DNA of 6,084 nucleotides. Origin: Nitrospirota bacterium. Its GTDB lineage: Bacteria > Nitrospirota > Thermodesulfovibrionia > UBA6902. Shown piece by piece: positions 5,905 through 6,084 of the stretch (position 1 is the stretch's first letter; every line of letters starts with the position of its first letter). The position numbers and the translations under genes were made by a program. The notes under the pieces are model-generated. The model was not told the DNA's origin, ran no database searches, and was given only the letters and a program-made list of their open reading frames with translations. The stretch is taken from the NCBI GenBank assembly GCA_015491705.1, contig WFVK01000134.1, positions 1-6,084 of the forward strand, read 5' to 3'.

Positions 5905-5997
5905 ACCTTACAGTTGCATAACACCATCACCCGCATGCCGGAGAGCCCGGCGGAAAAGCTTTATCTGCGATTCCCTGAGGAAATATTCAGTACGCAT
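5905..5997. repeat. Dispersed intergenic element, copy 3
   Basis: ACCTTACAGTTGCATAA (5905-5921), a 28-nt block (5937-5964) identical to 2492-2519 with the hairpin GCCGG-AGAGC-CCGGC, and ATTCAGTACGCAT (5985-5997) occur in the same order and orientation as in copy 1. Spacing differs: the gap between motif and block is 15 nt here and 4 nt in copy 1. The element coincides with the 3' end of an open minus-strand frame, so it may be coding on that strand here. Confidence 0.6.
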
Positions 5998-6084
5998 ATC
6001 AACCTCTTTTGCAATTTCACTCCCCGTTACTTCCTGCAACAGAGACGTATTTCCGATATCCCATCGCTTTATAAAGGTTTTACG
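5908..6084 (-). CDS. C-terminal end of an unrecognised protein (runs off the window)
   Basis: On the minus strand a frame enters at the right edge and stays open for 58 codons before TAA at 5908-5910. It ends 33 bp from the nifS stop, a natural convergent layout. The translated end is mixed charged and hydrophobic with a plausible helical pattern: KRWDIGNTSLLQEV, then GSEIAKEVDMRTEYFLRE, then SQIKLFRRALRHAGDGVMQL. I do not recognise the family. The two other minus-strand frames stop early in this stretch. The start lies outside the window. A 58-codon open frame can occur by chance, and the overlap with a dispersed repeat weakens the case. Confidence 0.45.
   Translation of the reverse strand, partial: RKTFIKRWDIGNTSLLQEVTGSEIAKEVDMRTEYFLRESQIKLFRRALRHAGDGVMQL

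Noticed and set aside
2513..6076. GCTTTATAAAG shared by 2513-2523 and 6066-6076
   Set aside because: Eleven bases around a palindrome can match by chance, and the flanks do not align consistently with the dispersed element.

Overview
The window shows a bacterial chromosome segment of moderate GC. Arg codons AGG and CGG are common and spacers are short. The full three-domain NifU, NifS, FmdB-type zinc ribbon and dispersed repeat debris fit an anaerobic Nitrospirota- or Desulfobacterota-like genome. That placement is an impression, because no rRNA or marker gene is present.

Layout. Bases 1-189 hold dispersed-repeat material: a C/G-rich hairpin with a G-quadruplex motif, then a 72-bp element with imperfect terminal inverted repeats. 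A small AT-richer PEGA-like lipoprotein gene follows (190-693). A short regulatory spacer comes next, with a perfect TATAAT, an inverted repeat and a 13-codon leader ORF. It precedes a 559-residue solute-binding protein anchored by about three N-terminal membrane segments (792-2471). Converging on it is a minus-strand pair: an FmdB-type zinc-ribbon gene (3663-3358) and an overlapping TIM-barrel metalloenzyme gene of the AP-endonuclease-2/sugar isomerase superfamily (3371-2592). A divergent spacer of about 196 bp then leads to nifU (3860-4693) and nifS (4690-5874), which overlap by 4 bp. At the right edge, an unrecognised minus-strand reading frame runs in from outside the window and stops at 5908.

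How the genes work together. NifS releases sulfur from cysteine as an enzyme-bound persulfide, and NifU assembles Fe-S clusters with it. The two form a two-gene assembly unit. No nitrogenase gene is in view, so a general rather than nitrogenase-specific role is possible. fmdB and the TIM-barrel gene look translationally coupled. The solute-binding protein has no ABC permease or ATPase beside it and may be an orphan or sensory binding protein.

The least explained signals are three points. A short motif, ACCTTnnnGTTGCATAA, recurs in three intergenic regions; two copies share an additional perfect 28-nt block. The nifU promoter places the predicted transcription start on the ATG. The TIM-barrel protein keeps residues at all nine positions used as metal ligands by endonuclease IV. 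I do not see a convincing new defence or mobile system here.
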